Shown in pieces: positions 49,301-61,790 of a stretch of DNA of 64,000 nucleotides. The first letter of the stretch is position 1, and the number at the start of each line of letters is the position of its first letter. The notes under the pieces were generated by a model that was given only the letters and a program-made list of their open reading frames with translations, was not told the origin of the DNA and ran no database searches. The position numbers and the translations under genes are program-made. The stretch is taken from NCBI GenBank assembly GCA_014706295.1, contig JACSVZ010000008.1:4218848-4282847 (forward strand). Reading direction: 5' to 3'. The stretch comes from Lycocorax pyrrhopterus obiensis. Its lineage: Eukaryota; Chordata; Aves; Passeriformes; Paradisaeidae.

Positions 49301-51437
49301 GAGATTTGATGGTGTCCCAGGAATGGTTCTCAGCAGGTGCGGAGATCCCTTGAGTTTGAATTGAAGGCTTCAATTCACTGCAGCCTCTCTTTCCCTCTCC
49401 ATTAGATTCATGGCTCATTACCTGCTGATGTCTTTGTTCACAGAGCATATTTTGGTCAGGAAAACAATGGCAGGATCTGTAATGGGTTACTGTAGGAATG
49501 TTTTCTTTCATTAGGTCTGCACAGGGCTTAACGTTTACCAGGTAAGTGATGGAAGGCGATGAACAGCAACAACTGTCCTCCAACAGGACCCTTCTGTTGT
49601 CTTCTGTGGCATCATTTGTGATAAAGTATGTGTTGGGAGTCACAATGAAATATCCTTCTCCTGTATGATAGATTTTTCTTTCCTTAATTAGAGTGCCAAG
49701 GATATTATATAATAAATTGTGGGAGGGCACTGCAATGCCTACAACAAAGAGACAAGATATTTCAAATCAGAAATAAGTTTTCAAATAAAATGGGTGCTGG
49801 CCGAAAAATCTCTCTCATACAACAGTCCTGAAATCAAGCAAACATGAAATATCCAAAGCATTTAGGTAAAGGCCAGCTGTGTCTCTGGTTTCCACTGCAG
49901 CACCACTGTGAGGGAGCAAGGATGTTGCCTTCGTGCCTGTCAGGATATGATATTCATGAGAGAGACCTTCTGCCAGGTACAAACTAAACAACGTTTTGTT
50001 CAAAGCATTTCCCTCCTGGCATGTTATTTAACAGTGACTTTCATCACTCTCTCTGAAGTTTCTGGTGTAGTTTGGTCAGATGTCAATTTATTATCTCACT
50101 GAGACTGGTCTCAGCTACTGGTTTTCCATCAGGTGTCACAGTCTCAGAGTCCTTAATCTAGTCACAGCTGATCTCCTGTCCACAAAATTAAAAACTTCCA
50201 GCAAGGTGAAAACATAGCAAGAAATACCTCCAAGACCCTACCAACTTTGAGAGTGCTACTTCTGGCTGACCTACAAATTCTACCTTGTGGTTATCTCAGT
50301 GCACTTACTGACTACAACACGTTTCTGGCATGGTTCTGTGCCAGTTTGTGGGGTTGCATTAATATTTTTCCCACGGGTTAAAATGCCTACCAGGTCAGCC
50401 TATATCATTCGCAGAGCTGTAAGGTTAAGAGGACTCAAAAGAAGCAGCTCAGTATCAAACAAGCAGCCTCCTGAGAGGGCCATAATGAGCCTGTACAGAG
50501 TCTCAAACACATTAACACTTTGATGTTGCAGATCTAAGGGAAATGGGATGTTTTTCAGATATATGGAAAACATTTAAGGGAAGTGGCTGCCACCCCATCA
50601 GAATCACAGAATCAGAATCAATATTCTGAGTTGGAAGGGACCACAAGGATCATCAAGTCCAGCTCTTAAGCGAATGGCCCATATAGGAATCAAACGTACA
50701 ACCTTGGCATTATTAGGACCATGCTCCAACCAACTGAGCTAGAAGTGAAGAGCCTAGTGCCTAGTGTAAGTAATTTGCTTTCAGGAAGGAAAGGGCTAGA
50801 ATATGACCAACAAACCCGAATTTGAGGCTGGTTATATTTTTTGATAGCAAACACCAGAGGTAGACTCCTACCCAGTCCCTTTGCAGTCAAAGTTGGCTGT
50901 GTTCCTGTCTCTTAGAGGAGGACTTAGAGTCTCTATGATCTAACAGTCTATTTTATGCAGTTCCGTATCTGGCACCTAAATACCACTTCAGTGTTTTCCC
51001 ACCCTCTGGAAAGGGCATGCTCTCAACATGCCACTGCACTCAGTTCCCTCTTATTCTCAAAGATTTATTACAATCTGTGAAAAGGATTACATCCAAGTCA
51101 ATGTAGTGACACTCACAGATTGATAAGTATGCACATTCATGTATTCTACCAGGTGCCTGTTAACCTATCCTCTTTCACCTTGCCAGCTTTGCTTGTAAAC
51201 ATTCAGTGATCCCTTGTCCACTGTCAAAAACTCAAGCTTGATGATACAGCCGCTTTTTAAAGGAGGGAGAAACAAACACGTTACCTGGATAATTTTTCAC
51301 TAACTGTTCCATTAAAGTTTCCTGTGTGACCATCACATGATCTGCATTCATGTCTGATATGGTCCAGCATATTCCTTCTGCCAAAGGAACAGAGCGTGAC
51401 TGCAAGAGAGGATTCATGAGAGCAGGGGTCACATCAC
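46346..51437 (-). CDS. STOX1: Storkhead-box protein 1 (winged-helix factor), last three coding exons
   Basis: STOX1 is a DNA-binding protein with a winged-helix (storkhead) domain, studied in trophoblast and neural biology. Coding exons visible in transcript order are 51285-51437, 47407-49738 (the characteristic giant exon) and 46346-46394. They join in frame to 843 complete residues; the N-terminal exon lies beyond the right edge. The winged helix spans the first junction: EGICWTISDMNADHVMVTQE and LMEQLVKNYPG, then LLYNILGTLIKERKIYHTGE and GYFIVTPNTYFIT. Another family block in the giant exon is PVRDEDDLDNIPRDIEHEI followed by NPTLTVDNLIKHTILMQK. The giant exon ends EGTENHSITGDSGIDSP, and the last exon reads SLTSNNSIILGGLKRR then TGA. 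Mammalian STOX1 continues about 30 residues past LKRR, so this C-terminus is short. The middle of the giant exon is poorly conserved, as is usual in this family. Confidence 0.94.
50601..50748 (-). mobile_element. tRNA-Ile-derived SINE with CR1-like tail (TguSINE1-like)
   Basis: On the minus strand, 50748-50675 reads as a diverged tRNA-Ile. It has box A TAGCTCAGTTGG, an anticodon loop CTAATAA (anticodon AAT), a degraded box B around GTTTGATTCC and a GGGCCA end. It is followed directly by a CR1-type tail (TGGACTTGATGATCCTTGTG, then CCCTTCCAACTCA) and GATTCT-type terminal repeats. This head-tail design matches the passerine TguSINE1 as I remember it. It lies in the STOX1 intron before the giant exon. 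The first bases of the tRNA acceptor stem are not recognisable, so it is not a functional tRNA gene. Confidence 0.85.
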
Positions 51438-54400
51438 CTAAAAGAAAAGAAAATTATTTGAATGGAACAGTATTTCATTTTTTCTGTTAGCTGTGAAAGA
51501 TTTCCACTGAAAATTTCCCTTATCCTCAGCTAATTTTCTTTGGTAAATTACTTGGAAATATTTCTGAGAGGAGGGAAGTTGTGCTAGCACTTGTCAAGAG
51601 CCTTTGTAATGAAGGAAACAGAAGGTTGCCTTAAGCATGTTAGTTTGTTTGGTATAAAATTCCAGCCAAACTCATAATTTAGATTAATAAACAGGGAGCT
51701 GAGAGAGAGAATTATTTCTAATGACTGCTGATTTTTCAGAAGACTGCTTACATATTAAACCATGCAGAACCTGTATTTCTCCAAGTAGGTAATGGGAAAA
51801 GGTCAACATCCAACATTCTAAGTACAAAATGTTTTCACCAAGTCAGAACACAAGGAAAAAAAAGACAAGTAATAGGCTTTGTCCCTTGTCTAGCACATAA
51901 AATTGAATAGAAATAGTAAAATGCCAGTTTTAGACTGGGCTCTAGAACTAGAGATTATTTAGTATACTGGGTAGAGAGCAAAAACTCTTATTACAACTGC
52001 ATGCATTTTTCAGGCTACCTCACTACCTGTCCTGGCAGGAGACAAAAATATTGTCCCTGTTCTGCATGACAAATCAGAAGTTTGGAGGGGCCAAGAGTGT
52101 GGCCCAGCTTCCCCAGTAACCTCTGCAACCCTAGCCCAGAGGGCTGAAAAGGGTCTTAGTCCTTCACTTTAATTCCCCCATCTGTAAAACACAGATAAAC
52201 TCTGTCCTCTCCCGTTCCCAAGATGGCAAAGCCAGTAAGGACAAGCCCAGCAAGTACTTCTGATGCAATACCTGTGCATGATGTAGCTGAAATAAGTATT
52301 TTCCATGAAGTTGTTGATACCAAGGCATGAAGCAGGGACTCACCTGAAGTCTGTGCACACAGTGAGACAATGTCCGCATACACCTTCTCAGACAAACAAA
52401 AAACCAAAAAGCCCCACCTTTCTTCTTTTTTTTTAGTTAGACTAATGGTCTGTTCCCTCGACCAGGTGATGTTCTGTGCTCCCCTGTTCCGTGCTGCACA
52501 GAAAGCCCCTGGCTGTGCCCAGCTGCCAGAGCAGGCAGGAGGCAGCAGGGACTGCTGGTTCCTTCACAAGGCATGATCCAGTGTTAAATGCTAACAGGAA
52601 TTTTCCCACCAGTAAAGAGTGACATTTTGGATTAAGCAATGTTCATGTTTAACTAAACCACAGTTGTCTATTGGATGACACTGTAACCCAATATTTATCC
52701 TCTAGGCAGAAAACTACAACACAAACACTTCTCTGAGTAAATGAAATACACAACATAACTTTGAAGAGCTTAAGTTGCTCTTGACCTTTGTTTAACAACT
52801 GCTGCTATATTCAACAAAAAGAACTCTGAAAAGGAAATCCTGGCATACAGTTTCCTCAGTGATGTTGCTAGGAAACTCCTTGCAGGTGCAGAAACCATTG
52901 CAAGCTTTCTTTTTCTATGGGAAAGGCCATCAGCATTCAGTAATGACTCTTGTGAATAGTTTGCTGTCTGAAGTCTCTGCTGTGGGCACACCGTGCTGCT
53001 GCCAATTTCGCCATTTGTTCCTGCAGAGCAGCAGACTGCTAAGGAGTAAAATACCAAGTGTCATTAAAATGTATTCATTATCTTTATAGTTATTATCTTG
53101 CTGTTGTTGTCTGTATCTGTTCTGCAGCCTCAAATCCAGTGTCTCCATTCAGGGAAGGCTGTTTCAGAATAATATTTAAAACAAAGCATTAAGCATAAGC
53201 CAGCTTGATACTGAAGGAATTTTAACAAATCTAAAATCATGTTTGACCACAAGTCTGAAATGTTTGTTGCAGAGTCAATAGTGCCCACTTGCTAACAACA
53301 TAAATATTAGATAGCATTCTCACCTGACTTTGAAATAAAATCCAAAACTGTTAAAGCAAGAATTAGATCGTTGGCAACATTGATAAGCAATGTGAATAAA
53401 GGCCCAGGCAGTACCCTACAAGTGTCTATCAAGTTTTTATTAAAAACTTTGTAGATTTACTTTAGCTAAATAACTGTTGTTGCACTTCAAATACTCTCCC
53501 AAGTTTGTTGTAAATACATAAAAGCTGCATCCCTTAGATTTACACATGGTGAAGACTTAACAATTTGTGCAAGCTGTGTCTCATAGGCCTGATGCAAAAT
53601 CTCCAGAGCACCATGCTCATTAAAGCTCCTTAGTGTCTGTCCTTTTACAGCTCAAAAACTCCCTGCAGAATCCCCTGCCCACTTCCCTACTCTATGTAGA
53701 TCTGATGACAATCACCTTCTTGCTTTCTTCATAGTCTTAGGAAGGCCTTGCTTACACCTTTGTGCAGGGAATCTGTCAGCCGTCAGGGAACTCAGCTTCT
53801 CCCTTGATGGTTTAAATACAGCCCCATTCCCTTCCACACTCTGCAGGTTTTGCAGAACCACGTTAACCAAAGCCAATCTCAGCAGCTGGCCAGGGCTCAG
53901 GTACTCTTATCCTTCAGTTTGCTTTACAGGTCTGTTCAAACTCTGCTCATTACCTGGACACCTAAAACCCAAGAATACCCTTTTTGTAGCACTTACCGAT
54001 CGCAGTGTGGGAAGTCATCTGTAATATGAGCACTGGGTAACAAAACTCAGCACACAGAAAAGCCTCTGGGTATTCTTGACTAGCACAAAGTGGTTTTGTT
54101 CCATCTCTGTAATGTGAGCGTTACCATTTTTCACTGAGTTTTTTAACAATTGCAGAGTTTTTGCGTCTTCAGGCTCTTCAGAAAAATTACATGCAAGACA
54201 AGTTTTATCTGGGTGAAACTCAGGCTAATTCTGGGGGAGTGAACAGAGAGGCATCTACTACAAAAGCACTCAGTTTACTTCTTAAAAGTTCAGGTAAACT
54301 GTTTACAGAACACTAAAGGGCTAGAAGTAAATCTATTCCAGAAAAAAACCCAAAACATCTGTTGAGGCAGAGAAGACACAGCATGTGGAAATAGAAGATT

Positions 54401-57400
54401 GATGTTTCTGTTTTGTAGCTGGGAGGATCTGTCATGGAATGGATTATACAAAAGATGCCATGGATCCTGTGCCTCTCTGCATGAGAGCCTTGGCATGTTT
54501 GATGTAATTCACGTTTTGCAGAATTGTACCAGGAAGATCATAAGCAAGAGTAGTACTGCTACCAACTGCAAGTCTTCTGTTTTTCTATAGACTAGAGTGT
54601 ATCATGGTCACATTTTATAGCAAAAATCACATTTTATAGTTAAAGAATTTTAAGGAATAAAATGCTAATAAGAACATCATAGAAAGCTGGGAACTCTAGC
54701 AAAACCCTTTTTGAACATTAATGTTTTTACAAGATATGTTCTTATTAAAGAATAAAAATTCTGTGTAAATTATAAAGGCAGTTAAGATAAACATTTTCAA
54801 TTTTAAGTATATAACAGAGAAACTATTTAGTACTTATTACTTAGTATAATACTTATAGTATTTATATCTAGTACTCTGTACTAGATCCTGTTTTCAGAAA
54901 CATCCTTTTACTGAAGCAAAGAGTAAATAGTTCAATTAAATGAAACTTTCAAGTCTTGTGATGTGTTTAATCTATTACTGAAACAAACAACAGTTCTCAG
55001 GAACAGCAAACAATATCTGTTGTTTGATTATTTTGTACAACTCTCAGAGAAACGATTAAACGTCAGTTTAAGGTCACCAACACTTCAGTTGACATCAAAG
55101 AAGCTACAAATACATGAAAATGTCAGATTTCTGTACCTACTGATTCCTGCCAGGACAGACACTCTCAGATCAGGACATTTAGGCAAAGAGTGCCCTCCAT
55201 TTGGTTGCAATTTCTGGTTTTTACAGTTCCCAACTTTCTATGATTAACTTATCATTGTCCTTACTAAGTTAACATTTTTTTCCTTAAAACTTTCAAAGGA
55301 TGATGCCATGCAACTTGATGAGAAATAACCCAAACAAAAACCAACCACTTTTTCTGCCTTCCCAACAAGACACAAAAGCCTATTCTCAAATGCAAGCATT
55401 ATGAACTTTTGGAAATATGACTTCTAAGTGCTTTCTGAGGTTTCTAGCCAAGAGCCATCATCAAATCCTTACTCTAATCTTAGTCCTAATGGCAACCCAT
55501 AGCCATAATTTCTTTCACCAGCTATTAAAAAGCCCCATAGGCAGATATGGTGGAAACAAAGCAAGATTCAGGGAGAATAGGAAGAACTCTCTCCTGCAAC
55601 CTTTGCCCAAGTCTCCAGATAGGAACAAGTCACACAGCAGACACCAATACATTCAGTGTGGTACCATTTTCCTTAAACTGGGCACAGTGGGTAAATTTTT
55701 GCCATTGAAATGTGTATCTCTGCCCTTCAAAGAGATTAAGCCCTTCAGCTCTTAGCAGGGCCACTGACACATCCACTTGGATGCTCCAAGAGCATCTCAG
55801 GAGAAGGTTTCAAGCTCCAGAGGTACTGCCTGAACACATGGGCAAGAATGCAGCTTCAAATCCACTGTTCAAGAGAACACAGCCCAAGGTATCTGGAGAT
55901 CTTTGTTTCACCCACAGCTGGCAGGATAGCCAACAAGCAAAACTATATAAGCACATCTACCTTTGGGGCATTAACTGCGTAACTGACAGAAAAATTCGAC
56001 TATGAGCAACAGCACTGCAGATAATTATTTTTCATATAATGTAGCATGCTGATAGCTTGTAAGTCAATTCACGTATGCATTGAACATACAGAGCACAGCT
56101 GATAGCAAGGAAGGTCATCTTTAACCACTTCAGCATTCAGTGTCAGGCTGGGTCATAAAAGGTGGAGTGATTCAAAATGTTCATTGCCAGGAGATAAAAA
56201 ATAACACAAAATTAAACAGTCCCAAGCAAGTTGCAAAACAAGCACCATGGAGCCAAACAACCAAACAGGAATAAACAAGCCACTGGCAATGTCTCTGGCT
56301 CTTTTAACTGTCCCGAGGTGCTGCCATCCACTGCTACAGGAATTTGATACAAGCACAGCTTTTCCACTTGGCCTCATCCAAAAAATACCCTTCGCAACCC
56401 TGGCATTTCTCCACTAAAACTGCTCTGCCTTTTCCTTTCTTCCAGCTTGTGCCCTCTCTTCTGCAATAAATCTTAGACATTCAAATAGCTCTTTGATGTC
56501 CAAACCTTTGTTCTAAGCAACAAGCAGTACTGGGGGTTGGCTAAGTACTTACCTATACAGGGAAAGATGGACTATAAAAGCATCAGGATGAAGTTGTGCA
56601 TTCCTGAGCCTGTACAGCTAAAGCTCAGATCCAACTGCTGCAATATTCCTGCTGCCTCCTTTGCCTGAAGTGTGCTGTCACATAAAAGGCGGCCACAAAA
56701 AGTATACGATATAAAGCTTGGAAGTAAGATATACCTATGGTCATGTTTCCCCTCCCTTTTGCACATTCCCCAGCTTCAGCTCACGCATACCCCAGCCCAG
56801 GGAAGTCACGTACTAGGCTTTCAGAGGAGCAGCACCCACAGAGCTGTTCCAAAGAGAACACAGCTCCCTGCAGAGGTTTTCCAGCAAATTGTGGATCAGG
56901 GGGACAGAGCTCATGACAGCTCACTCCCAGGGAATGCCTGCCCCAGTCTCACCCTATGCAGAAGAAGCTGTCAGAGAGCTTGTGCAGTTGTAGCTTCCCT
57001 TGGACCCAGGCCTCTGGCTCGGAGGGAGGACAGGAGCCACCATCACACAATGCAGTGGAACCAAGCAGGCCTCAGATCTTGTTTTAGGACAACTCCCACT
57101 GCAGGGAGGGTTTTCATTCAGCTGAGAACAAAATTTTAATGGTATTGGGGCAACTTCACACCCACCTGGGAAGTTGTGGATGTGCACAGCCACTTTTCCT
57201 TCCACTCCCGCTACCTGGATATCCAACTTTAAAGGTATCCCATTGCTAGAAAATAAGTTTCTGCACCCTTTCATTAGGCTGGAATTTATGGTCCACAGGG
57301 AAAAACAAAACAAAACAAACCAGTTTAGAAAGGAAAAGCAGCATCTTTACCACCACAAGAGGTCTCAGAGGAGTTGTTTGGATACTGCAGATTAAACAGC

Positions 57401-57739
57401 ACTAATCTGAACTCGAGGGCTCTGGTCTGCAGTTCACAACCTTGTCTCCATGGCTTTAGTGCTATAAAACACCCTTTCCATGTTTCAGTTCATCCAAATT
57501 TCAGCCAAAAGGATGTCACAGAAGACAAACAGAGCAACCGAGCAACTCCACTGTATAACAGAAGACTCAGTAAATGTCTTTTCAAAAGCCAGTTTAGCAG
57601 AACCCTTACGGTAAAGATACTGGGTTGTTGAATCCCACAGACCAAGGTGGAGGCTCCAAAGGAAATTACAGATACGTGTGTGTGCCTGTGGGATGTTGAA
57701 AATGTAGAACAATTTCAGGGGGAAAAGTAAATTATGCAG

Positions 57740-58170
57740 TTTATGAAGCACCTAAGGAACGGAGGCAAATTCAGCAGAGGGACACCAAGATAGGCAGGCC
57801 TGGAACACCTGCCCTGGGAACCACAACTGAGGGAATGGCTTTCATAGAACCTGGAGAAGAAATAGCTTTGGAGGGACCTGACAGCAGCCACTTGAGAAGA
57901 TAGGGCCAGGCTCTGCACAGCAGTGTGTGCTGGGACAATGAAACACAACAGGCACCCACTGGAACAGAAGAGGTTCAGATTTGCTGTAATGAAAACCTTT
58001 TCACCTTTAAGGACAGCACAGCTGTGGAACAGTATGCCCAGAGAACTTGTGCGGTCTCCAGCCCTGGGCAGTTCCCAAGCTGTGACTGAACAAAGCCCCG
58101 AGCAACCTGGTCTGACCCCACAGCTGACCCTGCTTTGAGCAGGAGGTGGGATAGGAATGAAAAAGTACAG
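57740..58170 (+). mobile_element. Old CR1 LINE fragment
   Basis: Several segments match the generic bird CR1 3' region in order on the plus strand. These are CCTGGAACACCTGCCCTGGG, CCTGGAGAAGAA, a GGACAATGAAACACAACAGG-type segment, CTGTGGAACAGTATGCCCAG, AGCAACCTGGTCTGACC and CCTGCTTTGAGCAGGAGG. The copy is diverged and lacks the final ATTCTATG repeats, so its ends are approximate. It lies antisense inside STOX1 intron 1. Confidence 0.8.
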
Positions 58171-61100
58171 CAGTCATCTGGTTTAGCTGGAGCCGGTACC
58201 TGTACCTCCCACAGCCACCCTCACCCCCCACCTCGACCACCCTGCTTTCTGTAACCCAATGCAAGGGCAATTTTGACCTCCATGAGCTGTGAAGTTTTCT
58301 GGGGTTACACCAAGTTAAAGAAACAAGGTTGTACTTTCCTCACACTGTTAATGAGGCCATGCCAAACAGCGTCCATATGAGAAAACTACTGGTTTTCTCT
58401 TCAACTCTCAAATAAATGGCTCCTGTAATCATAACTCTTTTTGCATAACTGAACTCCAGATGTATGGGCTCGTTGTTAGGGCTGGTGCTCTCCACGGCAA
58501 TGGAGTGGGCATGTCCTAAAGCAAGATGGCAGTATAGAAAAAGCTAAAACTAGCCTTGAAATGAAGTTGCTGATTCTGAAACTGTATCAAAGACCACAGC
58601 AGAAGCACTACTAATTGATGAAATTTATTTCATTAACTACATGATATTAACACAAACTATTGCCTTTTCTGACTGAGACGGAAAAAAATTAGGCCTGTTC
58701 AAATTACCCTCATCCTAAAAGAGCTTTAAGGCATTTAAGATCTGCCTGTCAGGATTCAAGGTGCAAGAATTCAAAAGACCAGGGATATAGCACAGCTCAG
58801 CCTATTTTTTTGAATTTTTTCTCACTCAAAAGACAGAAGCAAGACCTTTTGCTGCTGAAAGTCTTTAGCACCGAGAAATACACAACACATTCCAAGGACT
58901 TCCCAACTAATCTGGTTAGAGATTTTTTTTTTTTAAAAATCAGAGTAAATTAAGTTGAATGGAGCTTATAATAAAAAAAATTATAGACTTCAGTGGTACT
59001 TGCTGAACAGTATGATTAGAGACTACTTGCTGAGGTAGTGTGAAAAAAATTGCATGCACAAATGCTTTTACAGATTACACCTCTCAGGTAATTCAGTCTG
59101 AGCAGATCTGGTAAACGCATCAGGATTCTGAAGAATATCACAGGCCCTTGTACCTTGCTGTTATGAGGTCAGTCAGTAGTTTGAATATAGCACTTAGGGT
59201 TAATGCAATACATATTCTACTGAGAAAGGACTTTTATAATACAGGATTAACACCTTAGTAAGAATTTTATATGGAAATGCATTAAATGTGCAGGGGTATT
59301 GTCTAAAGTCAGTGGTAAGGGCTAGATGCCAGCTAAAATTAGGTACTAAACATTGTGAAATAATGTAAGTTTTACACAACCATTACACAGATAGAATTAG
59401 ATCAGTAAGCAAATAATAGCAAGGTAGATTAAAAAGCTCCTTCAAAGAGCACAAATGTTTTCTTCCCTTTTTCCTCCTTAAAATACTTCAGCAGAGTCAC
59501 CACTGGAACAACTGTGATAACTGGTAAAACCCAATTACAACAAAATGTGCAAGTTAGTAAGTTCTGAATCAAGTATCTTACTGAAAATAACTTTAAAAGT
59601 AATGTTTGACAATAAAACAGTTAGAAACTCACACTGTTCTTCATGTTTGGCAGCCTTTATACAGCAGTGCAAAATAAAGCACCGTTTTAGGCCATCCACT
59701 CTTTTCAGGCCTGATAAAAATAAAAAGGCACAGAATTCTAAATAATCCTAAACAGTTCAATGCAAAGCATGACCACATGCTGTGAGTTACATTTCACAGA
59801 AGCCAGCACCATTGAAGTACAAAATTATTCTCCTTTGACTTGCAAACCTACATCCTTGTTTGTGGGGCAAGATGAGAGCCACTGGAAGGAAAGGACTCCA
59901 AAAGAAAGGAATGCAATGAGGCACATCCTCAGCCTCTTGCTGAGCTGCCATCATTAAGGTTGTTTTTCTATGTGTAACTACACTGCCTGACGAACAATAT
60001 CCACTCCAGAGTCATGACCTTTTGTAGGCCAAACAGAAATCAGCTACTTACAAGGCCATAATTTCATCTGTAGCTTCACCAGACATGAGGCAGAACCGTG
60101 CTGATACTGTCATTCGTTGCTGTGAACGAATTTAAATCACTGAAATGAAAACAAATCTGTCCTAAAAGCTTGCCAGGTAGCTTTGGGACAGGCATTTGTC
60201 TCTCATTTTAAGCAACGTTGAGAATTGCTAATAAGTAGGAAATGCTCAAATACCCAGCTGTAGATGGACCCCAGGTGTAACCAGTGCCACAGGTGGCACT
60301 TCAAAACTGTTCCTGAAAGCTGGTACAAACACGCAGAGAAGCTAAGCATGTGAGGACCTCCACAGCCAGGCAGCCAGTGCCTGCTGAGCTCACTAAATAA
60401 CTTAGACCTGGGAGTCATCACCCAGGAACAAATATAGTTCCCCAAAGCTGTGCCTGCTCTTTGAAAGGTTATTACAGCCCACAAGTAGAACGGAAGTTTT
60501 TTTCCTTACTGCTTAAGCTGTTGCTGAACATTTGCAGGAGATTCAATTCCATCTCTCTCCTATCACGGGGATCCTGTTTGAATATTAAATCAGCTTCAGG
60601 GACTATCTGCCCATTTTTTAGCTGCTTCTCAGAGTGCTTCTCTTCTCCTTATGTTCTGCGGGAGACTCAGACGAGGAAAAGTGAGGAGCTAGACCTATCA
60701 GATTACTCTACAAATGCACAAACAAGAGCACAAAACAATTCCTTGTCTGATCACATTCCAGTTCATTCAATACCTCCAGCAAAAATGTATAAAACTTAAC
60801 ACTTCATAGGAAAGTGTACTGTCCTTTCAATGTCACTCTTCAATAGGATATTTCCCAAGAGATATAAATTTCCAGCCTGCAGCAGAACCCTCCTTGGAAA
60901 AGGTGACCAGCACATTTCCTGTCCACAGAAAAGTCACAGTCTGCATGCCCATCCCAGCTTCAGCCTAACTGGAAAGGACAGGGCTTTCTTAGCTTTCCTT
61001 GGGAATAATTTGTAGCCCTGCAACAGAGATGCTGAACCGACAGCAAATTCAGCCTCTAAAGGCTAAGCAAAAATGTTTCAATTTGATATTTTCTCTTCTG

Positions 61101-61439
61101 CTCCATAGGAATCACGAAGAGGGAGTCAGGCCGTTCAGGCACATGGGAAATGCTGCTGTCACGAGTGAAGACAGGCTGGGATGGCAGAAACGAGCTGGTG
61201 ACGACCAAGGACAACAAGCAAGCAGCTACTGAGATGCATTTTCCTGGACTGTCACCCCAGTTTCTCTCTCCAAAGGCTCGGGAGGTCAGTGCGCTCAAAT
61301 CGAGTATTTGTAATTTTATCTAATCTCAGCTGAGTCTCCTACTCCTCTCCCAGCACCGGCCCTGCATGCATCCCCCCAGGCTGTACGGGAAAGGTGGGAG
61401 GGAGCAGTTTGCCCCTCGTTTGGTGAACAATTGACTGAA

Positions 61440-61790
61440 GAACTCAGCTAAGCACAGGAGATGGTCCACGGAGAGATGTGGGCATTTCCACAGAGTTTGC
61501 TCAGTTATCAGATCAAAAGTTTTTTAAACTAGCCCCTGCTTCCCCCTCTGAGGGAAATTTTAAAATCGTTGCCGTGATTTTTACCTTTTCTTCCCCTCCA
61601 CCTCCCAAGGAGAATATAAAAGCTCCTACCCAGTCCTGGGTGTACCACGCACCCCATGAGATCCCCATCTGAAGGAACGAGAGAGACATTTTGGATTTTA
61701 TCTGGGAATAAACACAGCAGGGCAGTCTGTGTTATTTATAAGCTTTTAGGACTGAATTTTCCCTTTATTTGACTAAACTTCCGGTGACCA
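61440..61790 (+). mobile_element. Possible solitary LTR of an endogenous retrovirus
   Basis: A TATA-like ATATAAAAG at 61614-61622 is followed about 90 bases later by GGAATAAACACAGCAG (AATAAA near 61707), then TG/T-rich sequence and CTTCCGGTGACC near 61780. This order and spacing are those of an LTR promoter and poly(A) signal. I see no retroviral coding sequence next to it and could not define terminal TG/CA ends or a target-site duplication. It may equally be unrelated unique sequence. Confidence 0.25.

Noticed and set aside
50675..50748. Functional tRNA-Ile gene
   Set aside because: The acceptor stem start is not recognisable, box B is mutated, and the tRNA-like part runs straight into a CR1-type tail, so it is a SINE.
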